The translations under genes and the position numbers were made by a program. This document shows, piece after piece, positions 27,823 through 37,901 of a stretch of 64,000 nt of DNA (position 1 is the first letter of the stretch; each line of letters starts with the position of its first letter). Source of the stretch: Rhynchopus sp. YZ270_cl-10. Lineage: Eukaryota; Euglenozoa; Diplonemea; Diplonemida; Diplonemidae. The notes beneath the pieces were generated by a model. That model ran no database searches. It was not told where the DNA came from and saw nothing but the letters and a program-made list of their open reading frames with translations. The stretch spans positions 992,001 to 1,056,000 of the forward strand of contig OZ037839.1 in NCBI GenBank assembly GCA_964035575.1, written 5' to 3'.

Positions 27823-29053
27823 CGAAGCGAGGTTGGCGACTGTGAGGGATCCTGAGGTGGCTTCTCTGCTTCTTCAGGCGGAGGTTGCGACTGTTATTCC
27901 AGGCTTCTTCTTGTCGCAAGCATCATTTACGAGACTTGATCTCTCTGCTGTGTCTGGTGTGACACGAATTGAGGACGGCTTCCTCTCTGGGTGTGCGTCG
28001 GTGGAAACTGTTGACTTGTCGGGATTGTGCAACGTTACGCACATTGGGCATGACTGTCTCTCTGGCTGCACATCGTTGACAAGCCTTGACGTGTCAGGGT
28101 TCACTGGTGTGACGGTGATTGGGGAGTCGTTCCTAGGAGGAAGTGGCGTCACAAATCTTGACTTATCCGAGATGACGAGTGTGACGAAAGTTGGTACATA
28201 CTTTCTTGCCTACTGCAAGTCGCTGAAAAGTCTAGACATCTCAGGATGGCGCAGAATCACACACATTGAGGACGGCTTCCTCCATAACTGCACCTCGTTG
28301 GCAACCATTGATTTGTCAGCTTTTTGCAGTGTCACGAAGATCGGATCCAAGCTTTTCTTCAACTGCTCGTCGTTGACCACCATCAGCTTTTCAGGGATGA
28401 CAAATGTGACGGAAATTTGGAACGAGTTTTGTGCGTACTGCACCTCGTTAGAAACGATTGACTTGACAGCACTGCACAGAGTTGTGAAGGTGGGTAACTG
28501 CTTTCTCTGGGGCTGCACTTCGCTGAGAAGTATCGACCTTTCAGCTTTTGGCAGAATCGCACACATTGAGGACGGCTGGATGCAAGAGTGCTCCGCGTTG
28601 ACAACAGCAGACTTCTCAGGAATGAGCAATGTTCGGCGGATTGATGCTAATTTCCTGCAAGAGTGCACGTCCTTGACGACGCTGGACATGTCAGGCTTTG
28701 ACAGGGACACAGAGATCCATCACTACTTCCTGGACAACTGCAACGCACTCACAACAGTCGTCTTGCCAGGCAACATCGACATTGACGAGATGTTGTCTCT
28801 CCCGAATGGAGACCCACCCCTCTACGACAAGCGGACCTTACGTGAACGTATGCGTGAGATTTACGAAAGGTTTACGGAACAATTCAGAGGTGTGCGGATA
28901 GAAGCTTTTGAGGCAGTACGAACAGACGTGTCTGGAAGTGCACGGCAATGTATTGCATTGAAAGCAGGACACGAGAGAGAAGGGATTGATGCAAGCACAA
29001 GAGGACGAAAAAGAGGAACAAAAAGAGGATTTGGAGAGTTGGGGGCAGCATAA
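27656..29053 (+). CDS. LRR_5 protein, chimeric with LINE 3' UTR (copy A)
   Basis: An open frame of 465 codons from the ATG at 27656. The first 56 residues (MRPVGAVVEPSIFHF ... VAAFLFGPGCSILFLKTF) are encoded by the LINE 3' UTR. The junction repeat supplies EARLAT, and from 27843 the host LRR gene continues: DPEVASLLLQAEVATVIPGF, then about 13 LRR_5 repeats (for example FLSGCASVETVDLSGLCNVT). The C-terminus is charged (RGRKRGTKRGFGELGAA). The N-terminal Ubl of the parent gene is missing here and lies at 19487. The same chimeric frame is open in the second copy at 62375-63700. Whether it is transcribed is unknown; the LINE may supply or block the promoter. No signal peptide is obvious, though the AAFLF...SILFLKTF stretch is hydrophobic. 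Confidence 0.65.
   Translation: MRPVGAVVEPSIFHFFLVLARETLCYINAGFASLKPGVAAFLFGPGCSILFLKTFIEARLATVRDPEVASLLLQAEVATVIPGFFLSQASFTRLDLSAVSGVTRIEDGFLSGCASVETVDLSGLCNVTHIGHDCLSGCTSLTSLDVSGFTGVTVIGESFLGGSGVTNLDLSEMTSVTKVGTYFLAYCKSLKSLDISGWRRITHIEDGFLHNCTSLATIDLSAFCSVTKIGSKLFFNCSSLTTISFSGMTNVTEIWNEFCAYCTSLETIDLTALHRVVKVGNCFLWGCTSLRSIDLSAFGRIAHIEDGWMQECSALTTADFSGMSNVRRIDANFLQECTSLTTLDMSGFDRDTEIHHYFLDNCNALTTVVLPGNIDIDEMLSLPNGDPPLYDKRTLRERMREIYERFTEQFRGVRIEAFEAVRTDVSGSARQCIALKAGHEREGIDASTRGRKRGTKRGFGELGAA
27823..27842 (+). repeat. 20-bp junction repeat, copy 3
   Basis: CGAAGCGAGGTTGGCGACTG between the LINE tail and the LRR body. Confidence 0.85.
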
Positions 29054-29728
29054 ACAGGCGCAGGACAAGCTGGATGAACAGAGGGGTTTGGGGGGTTTGG
29101 TGATTTGTGTGAAGAACACTTCGGTGAACCTATTGAACTGCATTTTTGGGTACACTTTTGAGAGCTGGGGTAAAATATTTGGCAGGTTTGGTGCACAACT
29201 CTGACAAACTGGAGTGTCCCCACCACTTTTTATGAACAACCTGTCAGCCCAAAGTCTTTTCCACTCCACATATGTGTCAGGCTGGGGATGAGTGAAAAAC
29301 AAACGAGAAAGCTATTTTATTGCCTCCAAATATTGTGCCTCAAGCCAAAATGCTTTAGGGGGGCAGGAAATAAAGTAGGTTTTTTTCCCTGCATTTTTTA
29401 GCCGTAAATGGCTGGGGTGAGGGAAAAAAAGTAAATTTGAGCAGGGAATAAATAGTAAATAGCCGGGAACCCCAGCTAAAAAGGGGCAGGGAATAAAAAG
29501 TCTATTTTTCCCTGCTGTTTTTTTGATTTTTTGCCTTCTAAGGTGCGCCTCCGTACTAACTAGACTCTCGAAAATTTTTTTGGTCACACCCCTAAAAGTG
29601 CCCAATTTTGCAATTCCAGCAAGAATTGAGCAGTTTTGAGCCTTTCTAGGGGTCTAAAACGCGTTTTTGAGGTTTTTTTCCACCCAAAAAACTTCCCAGA
29701 GGGATTTTAACGTCAAAACCACAAGATC
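29054..29728. other. 3' flank of LRR copy A; repeats, no gene
   Basis: Bases 29054-29180 match the inverted region 62170-62370 next to LRR copy B, so the duplicated block runs past the gene. Bases 29360-29520 hold several spaced GCAGGGAATAAA-type words with intervening A/T runs. No gene recognised. Confidence 0.45.
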
Positions 29729-29926
29729 ATGCCAAGGACTACCAAGAAGCAGGCCACAGATATCTATGAGGATGCTCAGAAGAAGGCGCCCACAAAAGAA
29801 ACCCATGACATCGCTTTGCAAGGATTTCTGAAATTGTCGAAGATCAAGTCCCGCAAGCCACGTGAGAAGATTACACCGCTACTTCGATCACTTGCACAAA
29901 GAACCACGGGTTGCCTACGATCGTAG
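29729..29926 (+). CDS. Small Lys-rich ORF, possibly a truncated gene
   Basis: Translation starts MPRTTKKQATDIYEDAQKKA and continues with ALQGFLKLSKIKSRKPREKI. Codon use looks coding. It is cut off where the ACGATCGT cluster begins, and beyond that cluster (from about 30050) another frame reads FAKRNNEYRLKYRSIFLAWC before a stop, so the cluster may have been inserted into, or expanded within, a small gene. Family unknown. Confidence 0.35.
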   Translation: MPRTTKKQATDIYEDAQKKAPTKETHDIALQGFLKLSKIKSRKPREKITPLLRSLAQRTTGCLRS

Positions 29927-30056
29927 TACGATCGTTTACGATCGTACCAAAAAACGATCGTAACGATCGTAAAATATCGTACTACGATCAACTACGATCG
30001 TACTACGATCGTAAACGATCGTAGTACGATCGTAGTACGATCGTAGTACGTTTGCC
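29905..30056. repeat. Cluster of ACGATCGT palindromes
   Basis: About a dozen ACGATCGT octamers, joined by TAGT, TAA or TTT, in 150 bp. Spacing is irregular, so it is not a simple tandem array, and the whole block can fold in many ways. Confidence 0.8.
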
Positions 30057-30804
30057 AAACGAAATAACGAATATCGCTTGAAATACCGTTCGATATTCCT
30101 TGCATGGTGTGCATGAAGCACACACAAGGTATATCAAACGATAATCAATCAGATAAAACGTTACATCATTGGAAAATTGTTGGCACCGCCGCCCTGTCTT
30201 CGTATTTATTACGTCGACAGGCCAAACAACGTTGGGCTCAGAAGAAGCAGTGCTAGACAGTCACTGGGGATCAACATGAGAACCAACTCCCAACAACACA
30301 GGCTACCGAAGTAGCAGGTGGGGTGTTGCGGGTGTTTGGGGTGAAAGAAAATCGATTTTGGTAAGTTCCAGCAGAAAATTCTTAAGTTTGCACTATTCGA
30401 GAAGGGTTACCACTGCTCACCGAGCGGTGCACCCATTTAAGGGTGGAGAAGCGTGACACGCACATACAAGTATGCACGTTACTTCAACAAAGGCTGAATT
30501 CTGGTAATTCTAAGGGATGTGAATTACAGCCACCACATGGTTGTCATTAGGTTACTACCTTCGTCGTAAACGTATACAAAGGTTTCGCCCCCTTCTCTTT
30601 CATGCAAACTTAAGAAAATCCTGAAGTAACTACAACCTGGCGTGCGGGTACAGATGCATTGCTTTGTTCTTTCCTCAAAGTCATGTGTGATCTCTCGGGT
30701 CTGTACTAAAGTCAGTGTTTAGATAAGCATCCACTTGACTCGTTCTAACAACCGTTGAAATCTAGAACAAAACAATACACTGCCCCTTCTCACACCAAGC
30801 CGCC
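30057..30804. other. Intergenic, weak coding traces only
   Basis: Near 30155-30255 one plus frame reads LHHWKIVGTAALSSYLLRRQ and continues to KKQC and a stop. Otherwise nothing was recognised. Confidence 0.25.
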
Positions 30805-31068
30805 ATGCTTCAAGAGCATGCCCTGGGCAAAAATTACTGTGACAAAATTAGTTTTCTGGGGGAACGCAATATTTTATTGTGCCCAGTCCTCCGCAAGCAG
30901 AGGACAGACTTTCCGGATCCCGAAGTCGAATTTCTTGCACTAGCTATGCTCCCTGGGTTAATGGCTATAGCAGTGACTGACAGAGTGTTCCCACTCCCCT
31001 TTCCACCCCATATGTTCGCTCGTTCTGCACAGTTGGTTCTCGATGTTGCACTCGCGATACCTGTTTAA
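30805..31068 (+). CDS. Putative 87-residue protein, unknown
   Basis: The start sits in a favourable context (GCCGCCATG) after a pyrimidine-rich stretch ending CACCAAG. The protein reads MLQEHALGKNYCDKISFLGE, with PDPEVEFLALAMLPGLMAIA further on. Bases on the opposite strand are also open, and no family is recognised, so this could be chance or an exon. Confidence 0.3.
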   Translation: MLQEHALGKNYCDKISFLGERNILLCPVLRKQRTDFPDPEVEFLALAMLPGLMAIAVTDRVFPLPFPPHMFARSAQLVLDVALAIPV

Positions 31069-31312
31069 AAGTGAAGTTGTGAGTGGTGGGGAATTTAAAG
31101 AAGGTGATTTCTTTAAAAAATAAGTTGGCCTGAGGGTGTAAAATATTGTTATGGAGACTTTTTGGAGGAAATACGAGTCGACGGCCTTATTTTGTTGAAT
31201 ATTCACCAGAAAGTTAAACATATTTACATACCTTGTCTTGCGCCTTCGCTGCTGTCAAGGTGCCTTCTCTGGGTACCCAGTACCCAGTACCCATAATACC
31301 CAAAATAATTTA

Positions 31313-31337
31313 GGATAATACCCACTGGGTATTATCC
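31313..31337. repeat. Perfect 12-bp-arm palindrome
   Basis: GGATAATACCCA-C-TGGGTATTATCC. It is preceded by GGGTACCCAGTACCCAGTAC, a short related run. Confidence 0.7.
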
Positions 31338-31491
31338 TTTTTTTTATTTGTTTCAATACTCCAAGGCAGGGATTTTTCTAATTCTGGATTGGGATTGGGA
31401 TTTCGGAAAAATAAAAAAATTCCCTGAAAAAAATTCCCTGTTTTTCCCTACAGCAATTTCAGGTATATTCTACTCCACCCCACCCCCAGAG

Positions 31492-31776
31492 AGTTTCGCC
31501 TGTGGGATGCGATCGATCANNNNNNNNNNNNNNNNNNNNNNNNNNNNNNNNNNNNNNNNNNNNNNNNNNNNNNNNNNNNNNNNNNNNNNNNNNNNNNNNN
31601 NNNNNNNNNNNNNNNNNNNNNNNNNNNNNNNNNNNNNNNNNNNNNNNNNNNNNNNNNNNNNNNNNNNNNNNNNNNNNNNNNNNNNNNNNNNNNNNNNNNN
31701 NNNNNNNNNNNNNNNNNNNAAGCTACCGTGAATGTGGTGAAAAACGTTGCTGGACACGCCATCGCTGGTGAACAAG
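31492..31776 (+). CDS. Possible exon pieces on both sides of the assembly gap
   Basis: Left of the gap, CACCCCACCCCCAG is a good 3' splice site, followed by codons reading EFRLWDAID up to the Ns. Right of the gap, codons read ATVNVVKNVAGHAIAGEQ and meet CAAG|GTACAT, a possible 5' splice site. Whether they belong to one gene cannot be told. Family unknown. Confidence 0.25.
31520..31719. other. Assembly gap (200 N)
   Basis: Exactly 200 undetermined bases; the true length is probably not known. Confidence 0.99.
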
Positions 31777-31917
31777 GTACATTGAGACACCAACGATGCC
31801 GAGGAAAAAAAAAATATAAATTGGGGGTATCTTTTTTGACAATCTCCCTGAGCACCTACCGCTGGGGGAGTAGGTAAGCTAGGGTCTGTACTCAATGTTG
31901 GCCAAAGCCTTTCTTTT

Positions 31918-31967
31918 TTTGAAAACTTGGTTGTATTAGTGTAGCCACCCTAGAGTGTGCTCCACTA
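31918..31967 (-). repeat. R1 short repeat, copy
   Basis: TTTTTTTGAAAACTTGGTTG followed by TATTAGTGTAGCCACCCTAG and GTGCTCCACTATATAAAC. Same family as 10058. Confidence 0.6.
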
Positions 31968-32557
31968 TATAAACTTTTTTTTTGTACAGAAGGTTTGAAA
32001 CGTCATTCGTCCTCGGGCCTTTAAGGCAGTTTTTATGAGAGGGAAAAAAAATTAGATTCATATACTTTCAGTTCACAGAATTGAAAGTATATGCCGAGAA
32101 AAAATAGAAACTGACTTCCGGTTCTGAATAAAAAGAAAACAATGAAAAACAACTTTTTCGTTTATCGCGAGAAAAAAATAATGAGTGAGAAAACACAAGC
32201 TGGCGGGCACGCACCTTCCGTCGTTTCTATTTCCTATTGTCAAGTACCTTGATTTACAAAAAAAAAAATTATTATTGGCAAGAAGTCGGTAATACAACTT
32301 CGCGTCTTTATGAGGGGGAAATTGTTTCATATACTATCTATTCCACTGCATAGAAGGTATAATAGGGTGCACTAAATGTACCCAAAAATAATAAAGAAAT
32401 CCTGATATCGAGACAATCCGTACATGAGTGTTTTTCACTTTTGTAAGGCTACCTGCAAAAAAGGAGGTCTTTTGTGGGTCACGATTGACCACCCTAATTT
32501 TGAAGGGGGGGAAAAAAATGGGAAAGGGAGAAGTGGGCATTGCATTATTTTTTCCTT
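31968..32557. other. AT-rich spacer with two related blocks
   Basis: Near 32035 and 32310 two blocks share TTATGAG-GGG, TTCATATACT and a following TTC(A)C. The first forms a hairpin (CATATACTTTCA/TGAAAGTATATG). No gene seen. Confidence 0.35.
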
Positions 32558-32622
32558 TTTTTGATAAATTGTTGGAGTAGTAGTTGCCTCGGTTGTGTTG
32601 CCACAGTTGTGCAAATATCCAC
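32558..32622 (+). repeat. R2 short repeat with poly-T side
   Basis: GATAAATTGTTGGAGTAGTA, then GTTGCCTCGGTTGTG and GTGCAAATATCCACTG after a T-run. Other copies: 36737-36800 (minus) and 47984-48043. Like R1, one end always meets a T/A run, as expected of a retroposed tail. Confidence 0.6.
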
Positions 32623-32647
32623 TGTCTTTCCCCCCCCCCCCCCCCCC

Positions 32648-33836
32648 TAGGTGGGGGCAAAACCTTCAGGACGGGTGAGGCATTTTGACTTTTTTGGACT
32701 TCCGCGCAAAGTACGTACAAACCACCCCTCATACCCACCCAGAAATGGGTCAGAAACACCCTGTGACCCGAAAATCCATGCTAAGGGCGACTCAGAATAT
32801 GAAAAAATGCAAAAAAATAGTGAAAAAGTGGCCTTTTGACGGTTTTGGCCATGTTGGGTAAAATGGCCATTTTTGGACAAAAAAATCAAAAAAACAGCAA
32901 AATTTCGACGTCATGACAGCTGCTTGGGCACAAACCTACCCCAGGGAGGTCCTGTGAGTCCATTCCGACCTGTTTTGGACACTTTAGGTACTTTTTTTGG
33001 CCGTTTTTTGGTGTTTTTAGGTCAAAAAATACCCTGGACTTTACCCTGGACGTCCCTGGGCCGCGACTTGCGCCCTGCTTTTGGACCCACTCTGGGCCAA
33101 AAAATGGGTGAAAACCCCCGAAAAAGCACTCCGGGAACCCAGATAGTTCCAAATATCCACCAGAAACCCACCCAAACACCTCAAAAACATGCCAGAAAAA
33201 TATTTTCAAAAACACACTTTTTTCAAAAAGTTCATCTGGGCAGGTTCCATAATGACTTATTTGAAAAAGTGTGTTTTTAAAAATATTTTTCTGGCATGTT
33301 TTTGAGGTGTTTGGGTGGGTTTCTGGTGGATATTTGGAACTATCTGGGTTCCCGGAGTGCTTTTTCGGGGGTTTTCACCCATTTTTTGGCCCAGAGTGGG
33401 TCCAAAAGCAGGGCGCAAGTCGCGGCCCAGGACGTCCAGGGTAAAGTCCAGGGTATTTTTTGACCTAAAAACACCAAAAAACGGCCAAAAAAAGTACCTA
33501 AAGTGTCCAAAACAGGTCGGAATGGACTCACAGGACCTCCCTGGGGTAGGTTTGTGCCCAAGCAGCTGTCATGACGTCGAAATTTTGCTGTTTTTTTGAT
33601 TTTTTTGTCCAAAAATGGCCATTTTACCCAACATGGCCAAAACCGTCAAAAGGCCACTTTTTCACTATTTTTTTGCATTTTTTCATATTCTGAGTCGCCC
33701 TTAGCATGGATTTTCGGGTCACAGGGTGTTTCTGACCCATTTCTGGGTGGGTATGAGGGGTGGTTTGTACGTACTTTGCGCGGAAGTCCAAAAAAGTCAA
33801 AATGCCTCAAAAAAATAGGGGTTTTGCCCCCACCTA
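32648..33836. mobile_element. 1.19-kb near-perfect palindrome (foldback element) inside poly-C
   Basis: Left arm 32648-33226 and right arm 33261-33836 are inverted and almost identical apart from a roughly 20-bp difference near the outer ends and a 1-bp indel. The loop is about 34 bp. The outer ends are TAGGTGGGGGCAAAACC and its inverse. Runs of 16-19 C flank both sides on the same strand, so poly-C looks like the duplicated target. The arms encode nothing recognisable. A palindrome of this size could also be an assembly error. Confidence 0.75.
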
Positions 33837-33980
33837 CCCCCCCCCCCCCCCCCCTCTGGCTCCTTCGACAATTTTCAGGGATATTGCTAACCATCGACCA
33901 TCGCCCCACTGAATTTGGGGTTCCCCCCCTTTCCATAAACCATCGCACCATCGCCCCACGGTAACTAGTGCACTAGTGCA

Positions 33981-34154
33981 CTATGGTACTATGGTACTAT
34001 GGTACTATGGTACTATGGTACTATGGTACTATGGTACTATGGTACTATGGTACTATGGTACTATGGTACTATGGTACTATGGTACTATGGTACTATGGTA
34101 CTATGGTACTATGGTACTATGGTACTATGGTACTATGGTACTATGGTACTATGC
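33981..34154 (+). repeat. (ATGGTACT)n microsatellite, ~21 copies
   Basis: Uniform 8-bp repeat CTATGGTA, preceded by the short run CTAGTGCACTAGTGCA. All open frames across it are artefacts of the repeat. Confidence 0.95.
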
Positions 34155-34430
34155 AATTGGTCAAGCGCCGAAGGAAAAGGAAGCATGCAGCATGGCGAAA
34201 CAGAGACAAAAAGTAGCGTACCGTGCGCCTGCGGCTCAAGCTTGCAACCCACCCTTCCCATGACAGAGTTTGGCAGTAAAAATGTGCAATTTAAATCGCA
34301 AATTTTAGAAATGTTGCGTACCGTGGCTTCGCCAGGAACATTTGGGTACCACGACCACCGTTTCTTTTGTAAATGTACTGAGGTTACTGATAATTCGTGT
34401 GCCCCGTCTGCCTGGTGTAAATATCAGTGA
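34155..34430 (-). repeat. Repeat family F1, inverted copy plus coding-like flank
   Basis: F1 from CAATTGGTCAAGCGCCGAAG to CGTACCGTGGCTTCGCCAGG (about 34330). The sequence right after it, on the plus strand, reads FGYHDHRFFCKCTEVTDNSC and APSAWCKYQ before a stop; this Cys/His-rich piece looks coding but is unidentified. Confidence 0.5.
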
Positions 34431-34508
34431 AGTGCCGAACTCCGCAGTTGGACAACGACGGAATTCTTACATTCCGCCGGAGGCCCCCAACTTGAGCTAA
34501 GGTGGGGA

Positions 34509-34532
34509 CCCGGGCGCGCGAAGCGCGCCCGG
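34509..34532. repeat. GC hairpin with GAA loop
   Basis: CCGGGCGCGC-GAA-GCGCGCCCGG: perfect stem of 10 bp, extended by one flanking pair. Confidence 0.75.
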
Positions 34533-36736
34533 GACTGGAAAAAAAAAGTCAGCACTCCCCCCCCTTTTTTCGACCATCGCCCCACGAAATCCCAAAATCC
34601 CGAAAGTTAGCAATATCCCTGGACAATTTTATCAGAACTGGGAAAACAACAGAGGAAAATAAAAACTGGTATCTGAGTTTAAGCTAGTCTGATAAAGAAC
34701 GGAGCGAAATCAGAAAAAGAACTTTTCGTTGATCGCACCGGATTTTTGTGGAGTGGGACAAAATCAAAAACTTTTCTGTGGATAAGTTGTGTCGTGTTGA
34801 CATCGCTCACACCAAAAAATTCGGGCACAACTCAGATATGTTTTCATTTCCTCCCCTACAACCTTTGCAAGGCAGTTGTCTCAAAAAAAAATGCAAAAAA
34901 AGGGTGGATGGGGCAGAAATATAGGGGTGAGAGGCTAGATAGAAGGCGGGAAAACAACGTCTCCCTTTCTCCTCTCGCCTTGTATTGGGTGGAAACACGT
35001 CAGGAATAACACAAAAGTTGTATGTTTCCTTCCTTCAAAACTTCACACACAACGCTTTTGGTTTTTTTTTTTTTTTGGGAGACACACAAGGTGCCGAATT
35101 CTATGATGTGCACGGAACCACCCTGCGACTGTTTGTCATATTGCTTCCCGTGCAATACATGGGGAAACGTTTTCGCTGTCGAAACTAGGGCGAAAGTTGA
35201 CGTACAAAGCCCTCTCGTGACAGTGTGCCTACATGAACATTCAGGCCAACCCAAAAAAACCCCCCCTCGAACACGATATAGCCGCCCACTGATTAATGAG
35301 AATTTTGATGAAAATAACGCTAAAAAAAAAAAAAGGACAAATGTTGAGGGTGGCTGAAGGGGGGAGATTCGCTCTTCTTGCGTACTTTGTGCATCACCTC
35401 AAATCCCCCATGCGGTCACATAAATCAACCATGAAGTACTATTTTCGTTGAAACGCAACCCTTACACATTGACCTTTAAGCTCCGTGTGTGGCGCAAAGC
35501 GAGGAGTAAAACAAAGAAGAAGAAACCAAAATGTGTTACCAAATCGTTAGCTTTTCTTATCGGTTGAAAATCACACAGCGTAAATGCTCCTAAAAATGGG
35601 TTCTCTGCTGTGGAAGAGGGTTGTAAATGCTTTTTTGTTTTGAAAGTGCTTTGTGCTCTGTTTTAATTTTGCTTAGTGTTGTAGACTGTTTGCGGAAGAG
35701 GGGAGCGGTCCCACACTGCCGAATCCAATATTAAAACCGCCGTAATAACGAAGGCATGGCTGTGCCCTGAAAATTATATCTCAATGATAGTGTTAATAAA
35801 GCAGGATAACGTTCGTAAGATGGGCCGGTGCCTTATGAACCTCGTCACATAAAGGGGAGGGATTGTGAAAAGAAAAGTAGACTTGAAATACAAAGCCCTC
35901 TCATAAACAGCGTACCTTTGGTACAATGACCGTGCTGGACACCCCAACCATGCAGTCCTACAATCCATTTTTTTCGTGGTTTACATCTGCTATGTGCTAC
36001 TCCCGCTTCCACTCATCAGATGAACGGAGATCATTGCAAACACAAGGACATGGATCCTATATAATGTAGGGTCCGGTTGGGGTCCTCTGCCCGTTTCAAA
36101 AGGTTGACATTGCTACTCGTGGGTGGCAAATTGTTTTTAAGTAGGGCTTCGGGGAAACAGGGCTATCTTAGTCATCTTATTTTGAAAAGAAGTTGAAAGC
36201 GGAACGTTAAGGACGCCACCATGATCTTGAGAACACGACTAGGAAAGGGAAGAATTGTTTATTTTCGTTGAACGCAGCCAAAACAGTGAGAGATCTGAAT
36301 TGGCGCAATGTGATTTAACAGGAGGGAGAAGGGAGGGGGGTTATTTTATTTCTTTGATCAAATAGAAGTGAAATTCTATTATTTCAGGCACGATGCCACA
36401 CAAAAAAACGGGAGGAGGGGGGGGGTGGGAAGAGAAAATAGTCGGTATCAGGCGATCAAAACGTTGGCTATTATGGTATTCCGGTATTTAATACATTGCG
36501 TAAAGAAATATCAAAATGTATGATTGGATCTTTGTTTTTTTTGCTTTGGCGCTGTGTTTTGATCCATGCCTAAAGTGATGTGCAGCACATTATATAAAAA
36601 GGGATTGCGTTAATGGTTGAAAAGTAGTCACCAAAAGGGGGCGAATAAAGCTTGAAAGATAAATATGCTTCCCTGGGGTCTCATCTTTCAAAAGAGCCTT
36701 TTCGTGAGTAAACTTTTTTTTTTTGGAAAGTGGAAA
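34533..36736. other. 2.2 kb intergenic, no gene seen
   Basis: No convincing reading frame or splice-bounded exon. ACAAAGCCCTCTC(A/G)T occurs near 35205 and 35890. Mostly low-complexity AT-rich DNA. Confidence 0.4.
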
Positions 36737-36800
36737 TTTGCACAAACTGTGGCAACACAAACCCGAGGCAACTACACTACTCCAACAATTTATCAAGGAA
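36737..36800 (-). repeat. R2 short repeat, inverted copy
   Basis: AAATTTGCACAAACTGTGGC, then CCGAGGCAACTACACTACTC and CAACAATTTATCA followed by an A-rich tail. Confidence 0.6.
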
Positions 36801-37901
36801 AATAAAAATATGTTGGTGTATGATGATGGCTGTTCGGGCATCTTTGAGAAAATATCTACTGGTAGAGGAGATACACAAGGGTACCAGGTGCACCTATGAA
36901 CACACAGTACGGAAAACATTGGTTGTGCACAAAATAACATAAAATGAGGGAGTCAGTCATACCCTACCCTATTTTGAAATGGTCAGATATACCCGAAAAA
37001 ATAAGTTAGGAGGTACCCTAAATTGGTCAAAAATGGTAAAAATGGTAGGAATTTTGGGGGCTTTTTTCGGGGAAAAAAAGGGTGAGGGGAGTTGGGTCCA
37101 GTCATAGGGGGTATAGCATATTTTTTGGAAAATTCTTCAAAAAATCAAGGATTTTTGCTGGGCACAATGAAAATTTTCAGAAAAATCCCAATTTTCGGCC
37201 AAATTTGGAGCAAATTATGGCCCACCCACCCCGATTTTGGGTCAAAAACCGACTTCATTTTTGCACAGGAGTGCCTACGATTTCGTAAACCAGAGGTCCT
37301 CTGGATGCATGCATTGATAAACACAACACTGGAAATTGCAAGGAACGGGTCTGCATGTGCGTGTTCTCTAGCCACCACAGTCACAGGGTATGCACAAAAT
37401 GACCGAAGTGCAATGGCGATAATGGAAAGATAGATGCCGGCATTGGTGAATTGCTGGAGTTCTGCACAGGAAGTTAGCATGACGTAGAATCACTGTGTGA
37501 ACAAAATGACCGTATTTTGGTTGAAAATTTGACTTGAAAATTTTTTTCATAATTTGCCCAATCGAAGGTTTTCCTTGGATTTTTTGGGCCATTTTATGAC
37601 GTACCACGCCCGATTTTGGGCGAAAAAAAAATTTTTTTTTGGTCAAAAATCGCCTTGTATTACCACTGTATTGGTGTAGGCTTGTACACAGAAGTGTGTT
37701 TTGTGTAACCACAGATGGTCAAAACACCCGATTTTTGCATTTTTTTGCATTTTTTGGTGCCCAAAGACCCACCTCAGTGGTCGAAATTTTCCCGAAAAAA
37801 AAATTTTTTTTTTTGAGATTTTTCGATTTTTTGACAAGGCGCTGGCCCATACAAAGTGCACTGGTGGTGCAGAAAATGGCTGGGGAATAAACTCTAGATG
37901 C

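Noticed and set aside
31348-31895. Open frames running through the N gap
   Set aside because: The middle is undetermined sequence; only the two edges could be judged, and these were listed as weak exon candidates.
35000-35360. Possible small gene around 35000-35250
   Set aside because: Frames on both strands are short, cross a T-run and show no consistent codon pattern.
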